Source of the DNA: Siniperca chuatsi
Lineage: Eukaryota > Chordata > Actinopteri > Centrarchiformes > Sinipercidae
Direction of reading: 5' to 3'
DNA: 64,000 bases
NCBI RefSeq assembly: GCF_020085105.1
Contig: NC_058058.1
Span: 3,729,587-3,793,586 of the forward strand
Numbering within the stretch: position 1 is the stretch's first letter; every line of letters begins with the position of its first letter. Below the pieces are notes generated by a model, which saw only the letters and a program-made list of their open reading frames with translations, was not told the DNA's origin and did no database searches. Below are positions 1 to 34,489 of this stretch, in pieces. Both the position numbers and the translations under genes were made by a program.

Positions 1-45
1 TGCACTCCTTCGTCTATAACGCTCTTCCTAACCTCTCCTCTCCAG

Positions 46-2386
46 CTGTCTGTGGGACCTGGAGACTGGCAAGCAGAAGATCATCTTCACCAACCACATT
101 GGAGACTGCATGTCGCTGGCTCTCTCCCCCGACATGAACACCTTCATCTCTGGAGCCTGTGACTCTCTGGCCAAGCTGTGGGACCTGAGGGAAGGGGCCT
201 GCAAGCAGACCTTCTCTGGACATACCAGCGACATCAACGCCATCTCTGTGAGGATCCCACTAAGCATCACACACACACAGGAAATAACATAACCTTTATA
301 ACTTTTTGTCAAAGCTGGGAGAGGATTTGAAGACCACATTTGTTATACTTGTGTGTTTTGATCAGACAAGCCCAAATTCTTTACCATCTCTAGAAGTACA
401 AGCATATTATTCTTTTTATCAGTTTCTATCATTGCTTCTGTGGATGTTAACTGAATTTTAGCACTGGGTTTTGGACGAGCAGGGAGCTGGGATGACTGAC
501 CCTCTAACATAATTAGAACTTGTGCCTGTAACTAACCAGCTTTTGGGTTTTGATAGGTAGCGTTAATATGGAATTACTAGCAATTCATTTCTACTGATGC
601 TCTCATTTTGTGTAGAGCAGCCTTTGTTTTGCTTTGAGTTGATTGGCTGTGGGTCAGTATACGGTGGCTAGTGAGGATTGAGTTTTGAACAGCAATGGCT
701 ATAAATTGTTAATTAGACAGTTAAAGTTTTCATATCTTAAGAAATTAAGAAAAGCTTTACTGTTTGCCTGCCGAAATTTAGAAAGGTTAGAAAAATGTGT
801 GAGTGGAAGGCTGCTGGTTTGATCCCCAGGCAGGATACATCTGGGGGAGGGGGAGTGAAACAGCAGCATTTCCATCATTACCACAGCTGAGATGCTCTTG
901 AGCAAGGCACTTAATCCCCAACTGCTCAATTGGAGCAGCTGATTGGCCACTTCCAGGTGTGAATGTGTGTAACTGTGTGAGTTCAATTAGGGCATTGCTC
1001 TTAGCAAAACTTTCCAGGATAACAAAAGTTTCAGAAAAGAAAGAAAATGTGCGATATGGAGTGAAACAATGCCATAACAGATGTATTTCCTCTGCTGAGT
1101 CCTTTATTTAAATCCTCACCACACACACAGTACATATAAACAAAAACTGTCCTTTTCTTCTCCTCTCCCAACTTCAGTTCTTCCCCGGCGGGAATGCCAT
1201 CATCACAGGCTCCGACGACTGCAGCTGCAAGATGTATGACCTGCGCTCCGACCAGGAGGTGATTGGCTACCAGGACACCAGCCTGAACGCCGGCGTCACG
1301 TCTTTGGCTCTCTCCAGCTCAGGCCGCCTTATCTTTGCCGGCTACGACGACTTCAACTGCCACATCTGGGACTCACTGAAGGGAGAGAAAGTTGGTGAGT
1401 TGCGTTTATGTATTCAGCATTTGAAGATGAATGACATCTTTTAATGTTTTCCAAAGAACTAACAGGACTGATGTGAACAGTCACCAGTTATAAATCAAAA
1501 TTTCAGAGTGATAAATGGCATGTAGAGGTTTCAGAGTGGAGGTTAATGTTAGTTTCAGGAAGGGGAGAGACAAACATAAACACAAGAAAAGAAGCCAAGT
1601 TTCCAAAATCTTTTTTTTCAAGTCTAACCATGTAATCACTTAAATAAGCATCAATAATGAAATGAAATGAATTCAACTTGTAATTCAACTTTTGAAATCT
1701 CAAAGGCTTAATAGAATTGACTTTATAAACTATGCTTTCATTTAATGTTTTGATAAAAAGTAAAAAAAAAACAATAATAATAATAATAAACAATAGGCCA
1801 CAATTATATTTGCAACAGGTAGGTGGCACTACTGCACTGTATGCTAACTGCATAATTACAAATTCAAAAGGATGTATTCTTCCAACAAAAACAGCTGGTT
1901 CATTCTTTTAACAGAGGGATTTTTAATCTATTTACATTGCTTCATTAACACGTTATGATGCACACAAAAAATGTAAGATGATAACATGTTAGTTAAACAA
2001 AAATGAGGTAAGCTAAGTTTCAAATGTGCAAGCTCAGACTCAGTGGGAATGTGTTTGGGTGAATAAAAGTCTCTCCTTTCCTTTCTTTCCCCTCCTTCCC
2101 TCTTCTTTTTTCCTTTTGTTTCTTTTCCTTTTCCATTTGTTTCCTCTTGTCTGTTTCCTTTTCTCTCCTCTTTCCTTTTCCTTTACTTACATTCCTTTCT
2201 TTTGCATACTGTCTCCTCTTCCCTCCTTTCTTTCCTTTCATTCCTTTTCCATACCCTCTCCTCTCCTCTCCTCCTCTAGGTGTGCTGTCTGGTCATGACA
2301 ACAGGGTGAGCTGCACCGGTGTCCCCAGTGACGGTATGGGCGTCTGCACAGGATCCTGGGACAGCTTCCTCAAACTGTGGAACTGA
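46..2386 (+). CDS. gnb3: G-protein subunit beta 3-like, C-terminal half (5' end outside window)
   Basis: Exons at 46-247, 1178-1394 and 2280-2386 (TGA) give 202, 217 and 107 nt, with GT-AG junctions throughout. The first base completes a codon split by a phase-2 intron. The product is the last 174 residues of a 340-aa WD40 beta propeller, about residues 167-340, covering the last WD repeats. Visible hallmarks are [66 protein letters not shown] and the C-terminal SGHDNRVSC...[10 protein letters not shown]-beta pairs with G-gamma and binds G-alpha and effectors at the membrane; vertebrate GNB3 is the cone phototransduction form. Divergence from the near-invariant GNB1/2 sequence, plus linkage to tpi1 and eno2 as on human 12p13, favours gnb3. 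The a/b teleost paralogue was not decided. Confidence 0.93.
785..1010 (+). mobile_element. tRNA-derived SINE-like repeat in gnb3 intron
   Basis: The stretch contains GGCTGCTGGTTTGATCCCC, which resembles a Pol III B box (GGTTCGATCCC). It is followed by the typical fish SINE body 'cttgagcaaggcacttaat'. A related body piece recurs near 42455-42520. The family name was not determined. Confidence 0.55.
2060..2279 (+). repeat. 220-nt polypyrimidine tract before last gnb3 exon
   Basis: An almost pure C/T run (ctcctttc, ctttcctttt and similar blocks) extends to the AG at 2278-2279. It supplies an unusually long polypyrimidine tract for the last gnb3 acceptor. The mirror purine/pyrimidine asymmetry could also allow triplex (H-DNA) formation, which is inference. 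Confidence 0.7.
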
Positions 2387-3337
2387 AGTGTCCCGGCGGA
2401 GGAAAACACTGGGAGAGGAGAAGGAGAGGAAAAGGAGGAAAGGGGGAGGAAAGGGGTGAAGATATGGAGGAGGAGGGGAAAATAAACTAGAGACAAGTGA
2501 GATTGGAGGATATTTGGTGCAGATGCTTGAGCACAGATCTTCCTCTCTTTCTCTCTCCCTCTCTACTTCTTCCTTATTCATGTATGCAAAATATGAGAGG
2601 TTGCGAATGAGTCACGTTTTATAAATGGCACCAGGTAAACAGTGCATGATGCACCCTGCTGCATGTACAAGAGAGTTTTATTGTTGTTGAGACGATTTAA
2701 ACGCTGAAAAAATGAAAACATAAAACATAGCACATTATTCAAAATGATAACGAGCAGAAAATAAGCTCTAATTGAGAATGTCAATTACACACATAGACTT
2801 TTGACAATAAAAAAAAGAAAGAACACGTGAATATTGAAAATAAGACTATAGGATTACAGATTTATTTTTATTGTCTTTGACCTGTAAAAGAGCCCTGCAC
2901 TTATTTAGATGAAAGATTGATATGTAAATTTATTTGTATTTTATAGTTTAACACATTAGGATGGAGAGTTGATGTACAGTGTCCTTTCTTTTTTTCTTTT
3001 TTGGGGGGGCTGCACATATCCTGAGTTAATGTGTATGGTAGAGCTGCCATCTTGGGTCCCCTGCTAACAACCAGCAGACTTTGACGACTGCTGCTGTTTC
3101 CCCATCTCACCGTGAAAATCTGATCCATCGTCTGAACCCAGACGAATGAAGACTCAAAGGTGGAGCCAGGCTGGCAGGCTGTGAGACTGGCTGCCGGGTG
3201 GCGGTCTGACCTGTGAAACACTCTGTAAAGACCTGTAAACTTTATTTTACTCCCCTGGGTTCAGCTGCATTTTGTAGTACTTTTACACTTGTGCAGTTCC
3301 TCTGTAAAAAGACGAAATGTTTGTTGAAAATCTTTCT

Positions 3338-3343
3338 AATAAA
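3338..3343 (+). terminator. gnb3: gnb3 poly(A) signal
   Basis: AATAAA is followed about 30 nt later by a GT-rich run (gtctgtgtgtttgtgtgtgc, about 3372-3392), the normal arrangement for cleavage and polyadenylation. It implies a 3' UTR of roughly 970 nt from 2387. Earlier AATAAA copies near 2460 and 2805 are weaker alternatives without such a downstream element. Confidence 0.65.
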
Positions 3344-3399
3344 CATAGAATTCTGCATTAACACCACATCAGAGTCTGTGTGTTTGTGTGTGCTAATGG

Positions 3400-5080
3400 C
3401 TAGGAATGATCTTGAACATGATATGAAAGAATTACACATGTACAAGTAGAAAACAGTAGTTTAAATTTGCCCCTGCAGTTGCAGCTGCTGAGCTCTGGAG
3501 GACAAATTAGTCTGGAGGGCAGTTTCATTAGTAAGGTCAACACACATCAGCAGCATGACTCACACCTGCACACAACAGCAGCGAGGATATAAAAATGTTG
3601 GTGCAAAATTGTGGCTGTATAGTGAACTTGGTCATTCTAAAGGATGGACACTAATGTTTACGGTTTAATTTTTAGATTTGTTCTAGTATTTTATTCTGTC
3701 AAAATACCTAGTTGCAACATCATGTCCACTGGAATAAAAGGAAAAACATCACAGAACAAAAACATGGACACAGAAATTTAACATACATCATTCTGGGATT
3801 TGGGGGGTTTCAGCACTGGTGAATATTTTATAGGCTGATTACAGTATTTTTAGATTATTATATATGTTTGTAGTCAGTAAGTAGTAAGTAGTGCATTTGA
3901 CTACTTTTATATTGTGTTACTGGATTATAATTATTGATGCATTAATGTATTCATCACTTTAATGTTGCATCTGTTAAAGGTGGAGCTCATTTTGATTATC
4001 TGCTGCTGGGTAGTTTGTGAATTTCTCCCCGGGGATCAATAAAGTCTAATCTCATCTTAATCTATAATAATACATCATAATGTATTTGTTGGTAATATTT
4101 TAGCATTATTAATCTGAATCCGCAAAGAAACTAGTAACTAAAGTTATGAAATAGTTGTAGTGAAGTAGAAGTATAAAGTAGCAGAAAATGGAAATACTCA
4201 AGTAAAGTACAAGTAGCTCACTATTGTACTTACTGTAAGTACAGTACTTGAGTAAATGTACTTTCCACCACTGTTGCCTTCCTCAGAGCATGAGTCTTCA
4301 ACAGCAGATCATTTACATACAACACAAATAAGACAGTGGCCTAATTCCACACAGAGGTACAACAGACCAAACCCAGCCAAAATAACCATTGCTTTCCATC
4401 TGCAGAGGGCCCAGGCACAGTCACTGTAACAATGCACACGCTAATAAAGAGAAAAATTATATTTTTATCTGACCATTAATCAGTTTTTATTCTATTTATT
4501 CAGCTTTAAAAATGTTTTATGTTTATGCTACATGTAAAATGTTTTATCTTGGGTTTTACACATTACTCTTGTCCATAAAATGAAATGTGTAGTTAAAATG
4601 TTCTTTTATTTCACGTTAATGGGGACAAATCTAACCTATGCAGATTATTAAAAGTGCAGCTTTACTGCAAATTTCAACCGTTCGGTGGAGACTCATAATT
4701 AAAAAAACTGTGTGGTTCTTATGCCTAATGCAAGTATGAAATGCATAATAATAATAATAGCCTAATAATAACAATACATTTTCTTTACTGGGTGGGGCCA
4801 TTGAAGGTTTCATTTATTAACCCATGGTGTTTTCTATGCAAAATTTTGCAAAGTAACTAGTAACTACATCATATAAATGTAGTAGAGTACAAAGTGTTTT
4901 CTCCCTCAGAAATATGGTGAAGTGGAGGTATAGAGCAGAGAAGGAAATACTACAGTACAGAACAGGTCACTGTCAGTCCAGAGGGAGAGTTCATCCTTCG
5001 TGGAGGACAACATTTTAACAACAGGTGGCGGTAGTGCACCATAAAGCTGTTTGACTCTCTGAACAAAGAAGAAGAGGAAT
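3400..5080. other. gnb3-tpi1 intergenic region
   Basis: No coding exon was recognised. It holds a degenerate hAT-like repeat fragment at 4095-4273 and a similar decayed piece around 4850-4950. At 5020-5085 is a short piece (acaggtggcggtagtgcacc) of a type that I believe recurs in fish upstream regions. The rest is AT-rich sequence without visible structure. Confidence 0.6.
4095..4273 (+). mobile_element. Fragment of hAT-like non-autonomous element (3' end)
   Basis: Contains 'agtataaagtagcagaaaatgg', 'cagtacttgagtaaatgtac' and a terminal TTCCACCACTG. These match the ends of the long copies at 12684-13432 and 37402-38191. Related fragments lie at 5539-5738 and 6590-6712 in tpi1 intron 1. Confidence 0.6.
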
Positions 5081-5084
5081 GTTG

Positions 5085-11258
<6,174 letters not shown>

Positions 11259-12122
11259 TAGACACAGGCCACGGCTCCATCGGGACCGGTGAAAAACACC
11301 CTGCCCTTTAGATGTCACCATGCGTCTGCAAACTGCGCTGACTGATCCGCAGACAGGCGTGTGTCAAGTTAGAGAAAGTTGTATTTTGCAAAATATGTTC
11401 AATGGGGTAAAAAGAGGGTGGTAGAATTATTTTGAAGTAAATATCTGTACTCTTCTGTCATGTCATTTGTGGGAATGTAGCTCTTTTATTTGTCATATTA
11501 CAGTTTATAGTCAGACTACTAAGATATTTTGTTTCAGTGTTGGGTTACAGTATCAAATATGTTTCACTTGATTGTCTGTGTTGACTGCAAGGATTTAAGA
11601 GGCATCAAAAAGTCAGTAAACATCTTGGAAATGGGAGATTTTACAATCAGTCCTCATGTTTTCAGCTGATTTAATGCTTTATAGCTATTTTACGGAGGAA
11701 ATGAGTTCAGCTTCAGGGGAAAACGGATAGTGTGTACAGTCTATTTTTCAGGTGACCTGTTTTACTTTCTCTATTCGCGAGGTGGAGGTGGTGACAAACA
11801 AGACGGTTTAGAAAAGAGAGAGAAGAAATATGAAATACATATTTGATGCAAACAATTCACTGTTTCTTTCATCTCCTCCTCACTAAAGAAAACTGTGCTG
11901 ATGTCCAAGTGTGTGAATGATACGAGACGTTGGTATCAGTCAAGTTTCAGCAGTTCTCTCTGTTAATTTAAGATGAAATGACAGATATTATTTGCGGCAG
12001 AGGATCAGTCAGCCCAGGTTGTTTTGTGTGTTTGCTAACAGATTGATAACAGTCTTGTAATGTTGTATTAATAATGCACTCTCTCTCACTTAATGCACTA
12101 ACTGTTACTTCAGGGCCTTGAC

Positions 12123-12128
12123 AATAAA
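12123..12128 (+). terminator. tpi1: tpi1 poly(A) signal
   Basis: AATAAA in 'gacaataaaatgtctgg' is followed by a TG-rich stretch at 12162-12175. It implies a 3' UTR of about 880 nt. No better signal was seen between 11259 and here. Confidence 0.65.
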
Positions 12129-12683
12129 ATGTCTGGACAGAACGTACTTAAAAAAATAATATGTGTGTGTGTGTATATATATACACACACAAAATCAATC
12201 TGCTGCTGCTCAGCTTTGAGGAGTCAGGGACTTTTGTTGTGAAGTTGTCACCAATAGGAACTAAAGCTTTATGTAGTTAACACTGCACTTTGCTGCTGTA
12301 GGTTTCACACTGGGCGGTGTGTGTTCATCACATTAGTAAGGAGGATGTGACAAATGTAGGAAATGAATGAATAAATAAATAAAATGTGGAAAGAGGTGTT
12401 ATTTTGTGGTTACTGGCTGTTTATATTAGTGGTTCCCAACCTCTTTGGCTTGTGTCACCTTAATCAGATCAGACTACATTTCTACACAGGTTTTATCCTG
12501 AGCGCTCTGTTGGTGCACAACTGTAAACATGGCAAAGTACAGGAGGAATGATGTTGGTGCTGTGTCGCAGACCACCTCTGTACATCACAGGTTGTGAAAG
12601 GTGGAGAGCTATGATTGTTCAGGGTCCAATGTGTAGTCTGCCATGTGTCTCAACCAAGTCACCACAATACTTTATGACTCTGA

Positions 12684-13432
12684 CTGTGGTGGAATGTAAC
12701 TAAGTACTGTACTTAAGTACAAAATCAAGGTACTTGTACTTTACTTGAGCATTTCCATTTTATGCAACTGTATACGTATACTTCTACTCCACTACATCTC
12801 AGAGGGGAATATTGCACTTTTTACTACATTTGTCTGACAGCTTTAGTCACTAATTACTTTTCAGATTACATTTTTCATTCCCTTCCTGTCCAGTATCTCC
12901 GAATGTTTCTGATAAGTGTTCCTTTATGGGTTGAGAAAATTCTCCTTCTTAAGCTAAATAAACCATTTAAAACCCCCTCGGATCAGCTGGAAAATGCATC
13001 GTCACAAAGCTGAAAACAGGCTGTTTTTCTTGACTTACGTTGAGTTATGTGGATCTCACAGGACAGCAACACTATAAACGTGATGTTCTTATAGAATATG
13101 ATGCCTTGCTGTAGGTTAAACTTTTTTTATAAAAAGTTGTTAAAATGAGCTCAACCTTAAACATCTACAGCAGTAAAATGCTACATACACCTTAATGCAA
13201 CAGTAATATTAATCAAAAAACATCAGATATAATAGGAAAACACTGACAGGGAACATTTTACTGCACAATGAGTACTTTTACTTTGGATACTTTAAGTACA
13301 TTTTGCTGATAAAACACATATACCTTTACTTAATTTAGGTTTGGAATGCAGGCCTTTTGACTTGTAGTGGACTATTTTGTGGTATTGGTACTTTTACTTA
13401 AGTAAAGGATCTGAATACTTCTTCCACCACTG
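12684..13432 (+). mobile_element. hAT-like non-autonomous element, copy A (749 bp)
   Basis: Ends read CTGTGGTGGAA and TTCCACCACTG (inverted repeats). The interior is shared over hundreds of bases with 37402-38191, for example 'gaatatgatgccttgctgta', 'aaatgagctcaaccttaaac' and 'aggaaaacactgacagggaa'. It has no transposase ORF, so it would depend on an enzyme supplied elsewhere. It lies in the short gap between the convergent tpi1 and eno2 genes. Confidence 0.75.
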
Positions 13433-14100
13433 GCTATGATAACCTAATGACAGTGACCATCTCAAAAGGCAAAAGTACTGTGTATTCGTATCCTGGTATA
13501 AAATTAAGCAATGCACACACGTGACCCTCGTCATAGATTTAATGTATTTATGAGTTGTGAGCAGTGGAGCCAAAGAGGTTTAATCTACTTAAGTTGCTTT
13601 GTTTGAATTATTTAGGTAATTTTTAGAGGCCAGAAAAAAAGATAAAACTATCTAGTATTTCACAAGAAATTACAAATTATTAGAGAAAAGTAATAAATAT
13701 ATTTTTCTATCCCTGTCATCATCTTGTAACCTCTCAGATTTGTCTTGCAACCCCTTTGGGCAGTATTTTTCTTATTCATAGCTTCAAATCCTTCCCATCA
13801 AACAGAAATTAGAGCAGACCTGATGTGTTCAGAAACTCAAAAGTCTTGCAATGTTCAAAGATTATGCTGAAAACATTTTGAGTATGAAGCAGTTATTACA
13901 GTCACTCAAATGTCAGTTTAAAATTTCAAGCTTTACTTTCAATCTTTTAAATACTTTCAGTTTTACTAACTGAATTTTTTAGAAGCAGCTTCAAATTCAG
14001 TCAATTTAGGAAAATAATAAAATAATATAACTGACCCAGAAACAAAGACACAAAAAAGACAAAAACCTTTTAACTGTGATTGAAATTGTAAATACATCTT
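13433..14100. other. Rest of tpi1-eno2 convergent gap
   Basis: AT-rich DNA with no coding exon recognised. Both flanking genes transcribe toward it. It holds scraps of dispersed repeat only. Confidence 0.5.
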
Positions 14101-14106
14101 TTTATT
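14101..14106 (-). terminator. eno2: Distal eno2 poly(A) signal (candidate)
   Basis: TTTATT on the plus strand is AATAAA on the gene strand. Use of it would give a 3' UTR of about 0.9 kb, similar to long mammalian ENO2 3' UTRs. Which signal is used cannot be told here. Confidence 0.4.
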
Positions 14107-14850
14107 TCACATATTTTCACATTATTTTCAATGACAAGCGTTCTGTGTTTTTTTTTTATTTACTTTCTTCTTTTTCAACACAGCTATTCTATGAACATTC
14201 AGGAAGAACAGAAGGAACGAAGGGATTCAGGATTTCGATTTCTTTCGTTTTCTTTAGGACAAAGGCAAGAATTCAAGCAAAAAGGACAAATAATCAGAAT
14301 CACATCAGGGTGGGAAGAAAAAGAGGGTTTGAAACTGAGAAACAGACATGACAAGAAGAAAAAGGGGACAAAAAGAGGGAGGGAGGAGGACAGAAGTGGG
14401 TGTAGTGCAGGTACTTCAGTGTCCAGGTGAGAGTGTGACACAACTGAGTGTGTAAGTGTTCAGGTGTTTGTGTAGTTGTGTTGTTTTTTCACTCAGTCCC
14501 TGAAACAGCTGTTTTGAGTTTCTTTCTGCGAATGCATCGTCCTCTTTTGGCGTTGAAGGTTTTCTTTTTTTCATGTCTTTCAGTTGCGTGCTTCAGTCTA
14601 CATTATTCGATTATATCTCTATTTATTTATCTCTCTCTGTTTTTACAACAATAATCTTTATTTTTGCAGGTCTGTCCTCTGGCTGTACATGAACTATTCC
14701 TTTGAAACTACAGTAACAGTGCATGTCTGGCTTATAGATTTAATATTTTTATGGTATTCCCCTGCATGTGCGTGAGCGCGTGTTGCATCTGCGTACTTTA
14801 TGTGTGTGTAAGTGTGTGTGTGCATACAGCACTAAAAGTCCAGTGCATAA

Positions 14851-14874
14851 TTTATTCATTTATTTATTTATTTT
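14851..14874 (-). terminator. eno2: Proximal eno2 poly(A) signal cluster
   Basis: On the gene strand the run reads as repeated AAATAAATAAAT blocks, giving several overlapping AATAAA hexamers about 150 nt after the stop codon. It could produce a short 3' UTR isoform alongside the distal site at 14101-14106. Confidence 0.5.
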
Positions 14875-14967
14875 TGCTTGGCTCTTTTGCTCTTGTGTTT
14901 TTTCAGAAATCTGTGTGATCTTTCATTGTACATGGCTTGTTCCATGTTTGTCATGTCTGTCAGTGTA

Positions 14968-14970
<3 letters not shown>

Positions 14971-15008
<38 letters not shown>
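14971..15008. repeat. Dinucleotide repeat in eno2 3' UTR
   Basis: Plus-strand (GT)n, so (CA)n in the mRNA, starting about 20 nt after the eno2 stop codon at 15027-15029. Confidence 0.9.
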
Positions 15009-15009
<1 letters not shown>

Positions 15010-15026
15010 TCATTCGTCTGTCAGTT

Positions 15027-30788
<15,762 letters not shown>

Positions 30789-30839
30789 CCTGAGAGACAC
30801 AGAGAGGAAAAGAGGCTGCGTTATGATTGCTTTACCTTG

Positions 30840-33800
30840 TGATATGTATTGTGCATACTGTTGGAAATCCGATTAATTTTTGACAGTTAAATTGGTTATG
30901 TCAGCTTCAGATTGAATTGAAAAAGAGGGAGAAAGAATAACGGAGAAAGAGAGATCTCGTGGGTAAATCCTCTATTTTTACATGGCGCGTGCATACACAC
31001 ACACACACACACACACAGAGAACAACCTGTCAGGAGAGATGAGAAACAACATCACTGCAGATTCACTGTGAAAATCAAAGCTCACCACAGAGGGCTGGGT
31101 TGTCTCATGCACATACACACACACTGCAGTTACTTTGCCGTTTCTGGAAGCAGGCTGCAGTACAAGTCTTCAGCAACAGAGTAAATTATGCATCTGTTTG
31201 CCACTGCTTTCATCCAGACTGTAAACTGCCATTGGTCGAGACTTTGGTAAGGCTGCATTGCAATATGTTTCTTATTGTCAACAAAACCGACAATGTATTA
31301 ATCCTACTAACAAGTATTGTGTGTGTATCACAGCCTGATATATCTTATTCCTCTGTGCCATAGAGCTCCATCGTTGTTAAAACACATCAGCGAGCCGCAC
31401 TGTTGCACTGGGTGGCATGTTCCTTTATCACCATGAACACACACACTGTACTTTATGTTGACACAATCCCACATACACCATCCTGCTGCCCCAAATACTC
31501 ACTAGAGCACCAAATGTGGATTAAACCACAGCTGAAAATTGTCCCCAAATGCACTATTTCCTCCTGGTTGAGTAACTTTTGCTTAAAACTACAGTTTTAG
31601 GAAATGAATTAGCCTTTTTAAAAACTATAACTATGAAAACTATATATTTGTGAGCCGTTTTTAAAGATCTCTGTCTTCAGTGGGAACCAATGGGCTTGGA
31701 GCCGAGAGCCACAGACAGGGGAGGGAAATCAGAAAGTATTGAGAGACGGACTAACTCGTTGTTGGTTTTGGTCTTTTCATGGCATTTGACAGTAAGAAAA
31801 ATATTGACTAACGCTAGCCTTATCCTTTAAAAGCAACAACTGCTATTTGCTAGCTTTTCTGCCCAAATTATACTTTCGACATTATCACCTGCTTACTGCA
31901 GATTAGCTAGCCAACGCTAATTAGATGTAAGTAATTGTGACATAAAATGAAACTCTGTGAAAATCTGTCAAATATTTGAGAATTTAGCAATTTTGCTTCA
32001 CATTTTGCTTCTTTACATGTTCAAAGTCACAACAAAATTCCTTTTTCAATTTGCTCGCTATTCCTGCCAGGCTTAACATACATACCCCAATGCCAGGGGT
32101 GGAAGTATGCAGTAAAATCAAGGACGACGTCATTATGGGGGTTATGGTTAAGATCAGCATTACCTCGGCATAGGTTAAAAAAAAAAAGTTGCATCTACCT
32201 TAATGAATCATTGATTTAATGATTGCTTTTATGTCACAACCCAAACACCCTGTTTAAACAAGAAATAAACTGGATTATGGCTGGTTAAACTATTAAAATG
32301 CTGTTTCCTTATGACTGAGAATTTAGCTGCAGTTTGTGCACTGAATGATCAGCTAGCACGTCAGTAGAAGATACAGGGCCATGGCTACAAACTCAAACCA
32401 GTGGCCTTTCAGTTTCATGACAGTCTAAGACTATTACAGCTTGTTTTTTCTGCAGAATTCAGAGCTGCTTTGTGTTTATGAAACACTCTGAAATGGGCTC
32501 TGTATGAAATGCTTTTTACACATGAACTTTCCTGGCATTGCCATTAGTCTCTAGATCAATACTCCCTACATCTATGTATAGTTATGTTTATTCCAACCCT
32601 TTAGTTATGGTAAGTTTCAGTTGCACTGAGCAACATTTAAATACCTGTACTGTGTGTACACCTTAACTGGATATTCTCTCTGCCATATTCTCTCTTTAAA
32701 ATACACTTTCACCTGGTTAAATAAAGGAAACAAAAACAACAAGAGAGGTTTTGCGGGCAAATTTTAGCCCTCAGTCTGACCCTGGTACTGCTTTCACAAT
32801 CATTGTAGGTTCTTCTTTCTACCACTGCTGTTTACTGCTGTTGCTTCTTCTCTCCCAGGAGAGAAAGCTTGGAAAATCCTGCAGCGCTAATTCAGGAAAG
32901 ATGCATCTCTGGGTGCCATTCGACACTTTGAAAAACAGCTCGATCACAAGAGCATTCGTAGGTTAGTGCACGCAGCTCCAATCTCTGTTTTTTAAAATCA
33001 AAAATCACCCACCAAGTAGCAACATTTACAGGATTTTATGGCACCAAGCAGCGATTTCATGGTTTTGCTAAAATCTGTTTGTTTGTTTTTTTTGTTGACT
33101 GTTCACTTTTGTTCTTAAAACATTATGCATCAGACCTCTCTGGAGCTGGGGTTTTCCACAAGTCGCTCAGTCCACTGAGTCCGCTGCAATTTTTTTTTTA
33201 AGTTTTTCATCACTAAAAGTGGATATTTTACGTGCTAACATAAACGATAGGTGCCATGTGCTTGGACTGAAGTCAAAGACGAAACTTTGGAAAATCTCTC
33301 GTTAGCATTTTCCTACTTATTATGACCAGGTAACAAATTCACTGACTTTACCAGTTTAATTGCTAAACTAAATAAACTAAACTAAACTGGTTTGGAGATG
33401 TGATGACAGAGTTCCCATGCATAGCTTAATTATAATGTAATGTAAATGTTTATCTAAATGCATCCCTAAATTAAATGAGTTGCACTACACAAACTAGTTC
33501 TTACCTACATATTACTTTACACCCTGGAGCTGCCAGGTGTAAGTGCTACTTGACAAACAAATTTCACTGTTCAGTCCTTTCTCAGTTTCACTTCTAATTA
33601 TTAACATGAAAGGACTCGTTTCTCTTTTGTTTCTCGCTGTGAGAGACTGAACTGCTCCGCATCACAAGATTAAAAATGTATTAATTGTGTTTGATGATGC
33701 GTTTTAAATTTCTTTATCACCATGACATCATTAACGCACACAAACCTAAACTCTGAAACATTAGGAGCTCCGTCCTCATTGTCATTTCACTATCATCCAT

Positions 33801-34100
33801 GCTAATTTCCTCTGTGGGTGTTTTCCCTCTTTCTCCTCATTGATATTCCAGGCACTCAGCACTGCAACGATATGTCAAAAAAGGCCTTTTATGCCATCCT
33901 CGTCTCCGTACTGTATGAATACTTTATCGATCTGCGAGGAGCTAAATCTGGCTCGCCGCTAGCCTGCAGAAATCTGTCACTGTACTCAGGCTGTCCTTTC
34001 AAATACACTGACAGAGAGACAGTGATTCAGAGTAGAGGGTGTGTCAACTCCTGTAGACACATCTTTTCTCATTTTTCCTCTTTAGTGTGCATTCATCAGT
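30840..34100. other. Non-coding DNA upstream of eno2 coding exon 1
   Basis: No coding exon recognised. It holds a (CA)n run at 30993-31018, the repeat at 31611-31832, and AT-rich sequence. It is most likely eno2 intron 1. Confidence 0.5.
31611..31832 (-). repeat. Dispersed repeat, inverted partner of 15313-15503
   Basis: The minus strand carries CATGAAAAGACCAAAACCAA, CTGTCTGTGGCTCTCGGCTC and AGCCCATTGGTTCC, in the same order as 15313-15503. Confidence 0.7.
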
Positions 34101-34489
34101 GAGAAACTATACTGTGTTGCCTACAGAGAGCCAGATATTTTATTTTGAAGTCAAATCCAAAGGGTAATTGCATTTTAGAGGGTACAGTGATTTAGAGCGT
34201 CCTAACAGCAGACATTTTAAGTTATCAGCAAGAAGTGCAGGTGTAAATAATTACATTAATGATGGCTCAGTCCCATTAAAGTGTGCCAGTAATTCACTTT
34301 GTTAAATGATGCCACCCTCCTCACCAGCAGTGAGTGGCAAAGAAAACCAAAGGGTGAGGGGAAAACGTTGTGGAAAAAGTAAAGGACTTGACAGTCAGTG
34401 GCATGGAAATGTAGCCAGAAATTCCGATTTGACGCCCCTGTCGATCATTTATCTCTGTCATTTGTCAGAAATCTGTTTCAGGATGTGAC

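Noticed and set aside
12676..13440. Target duplication for hAT-like copy A
   Set aside because: The 8-mers gactctga and gctatgat do not match without shifting, so no duplication is claimed for this copy.
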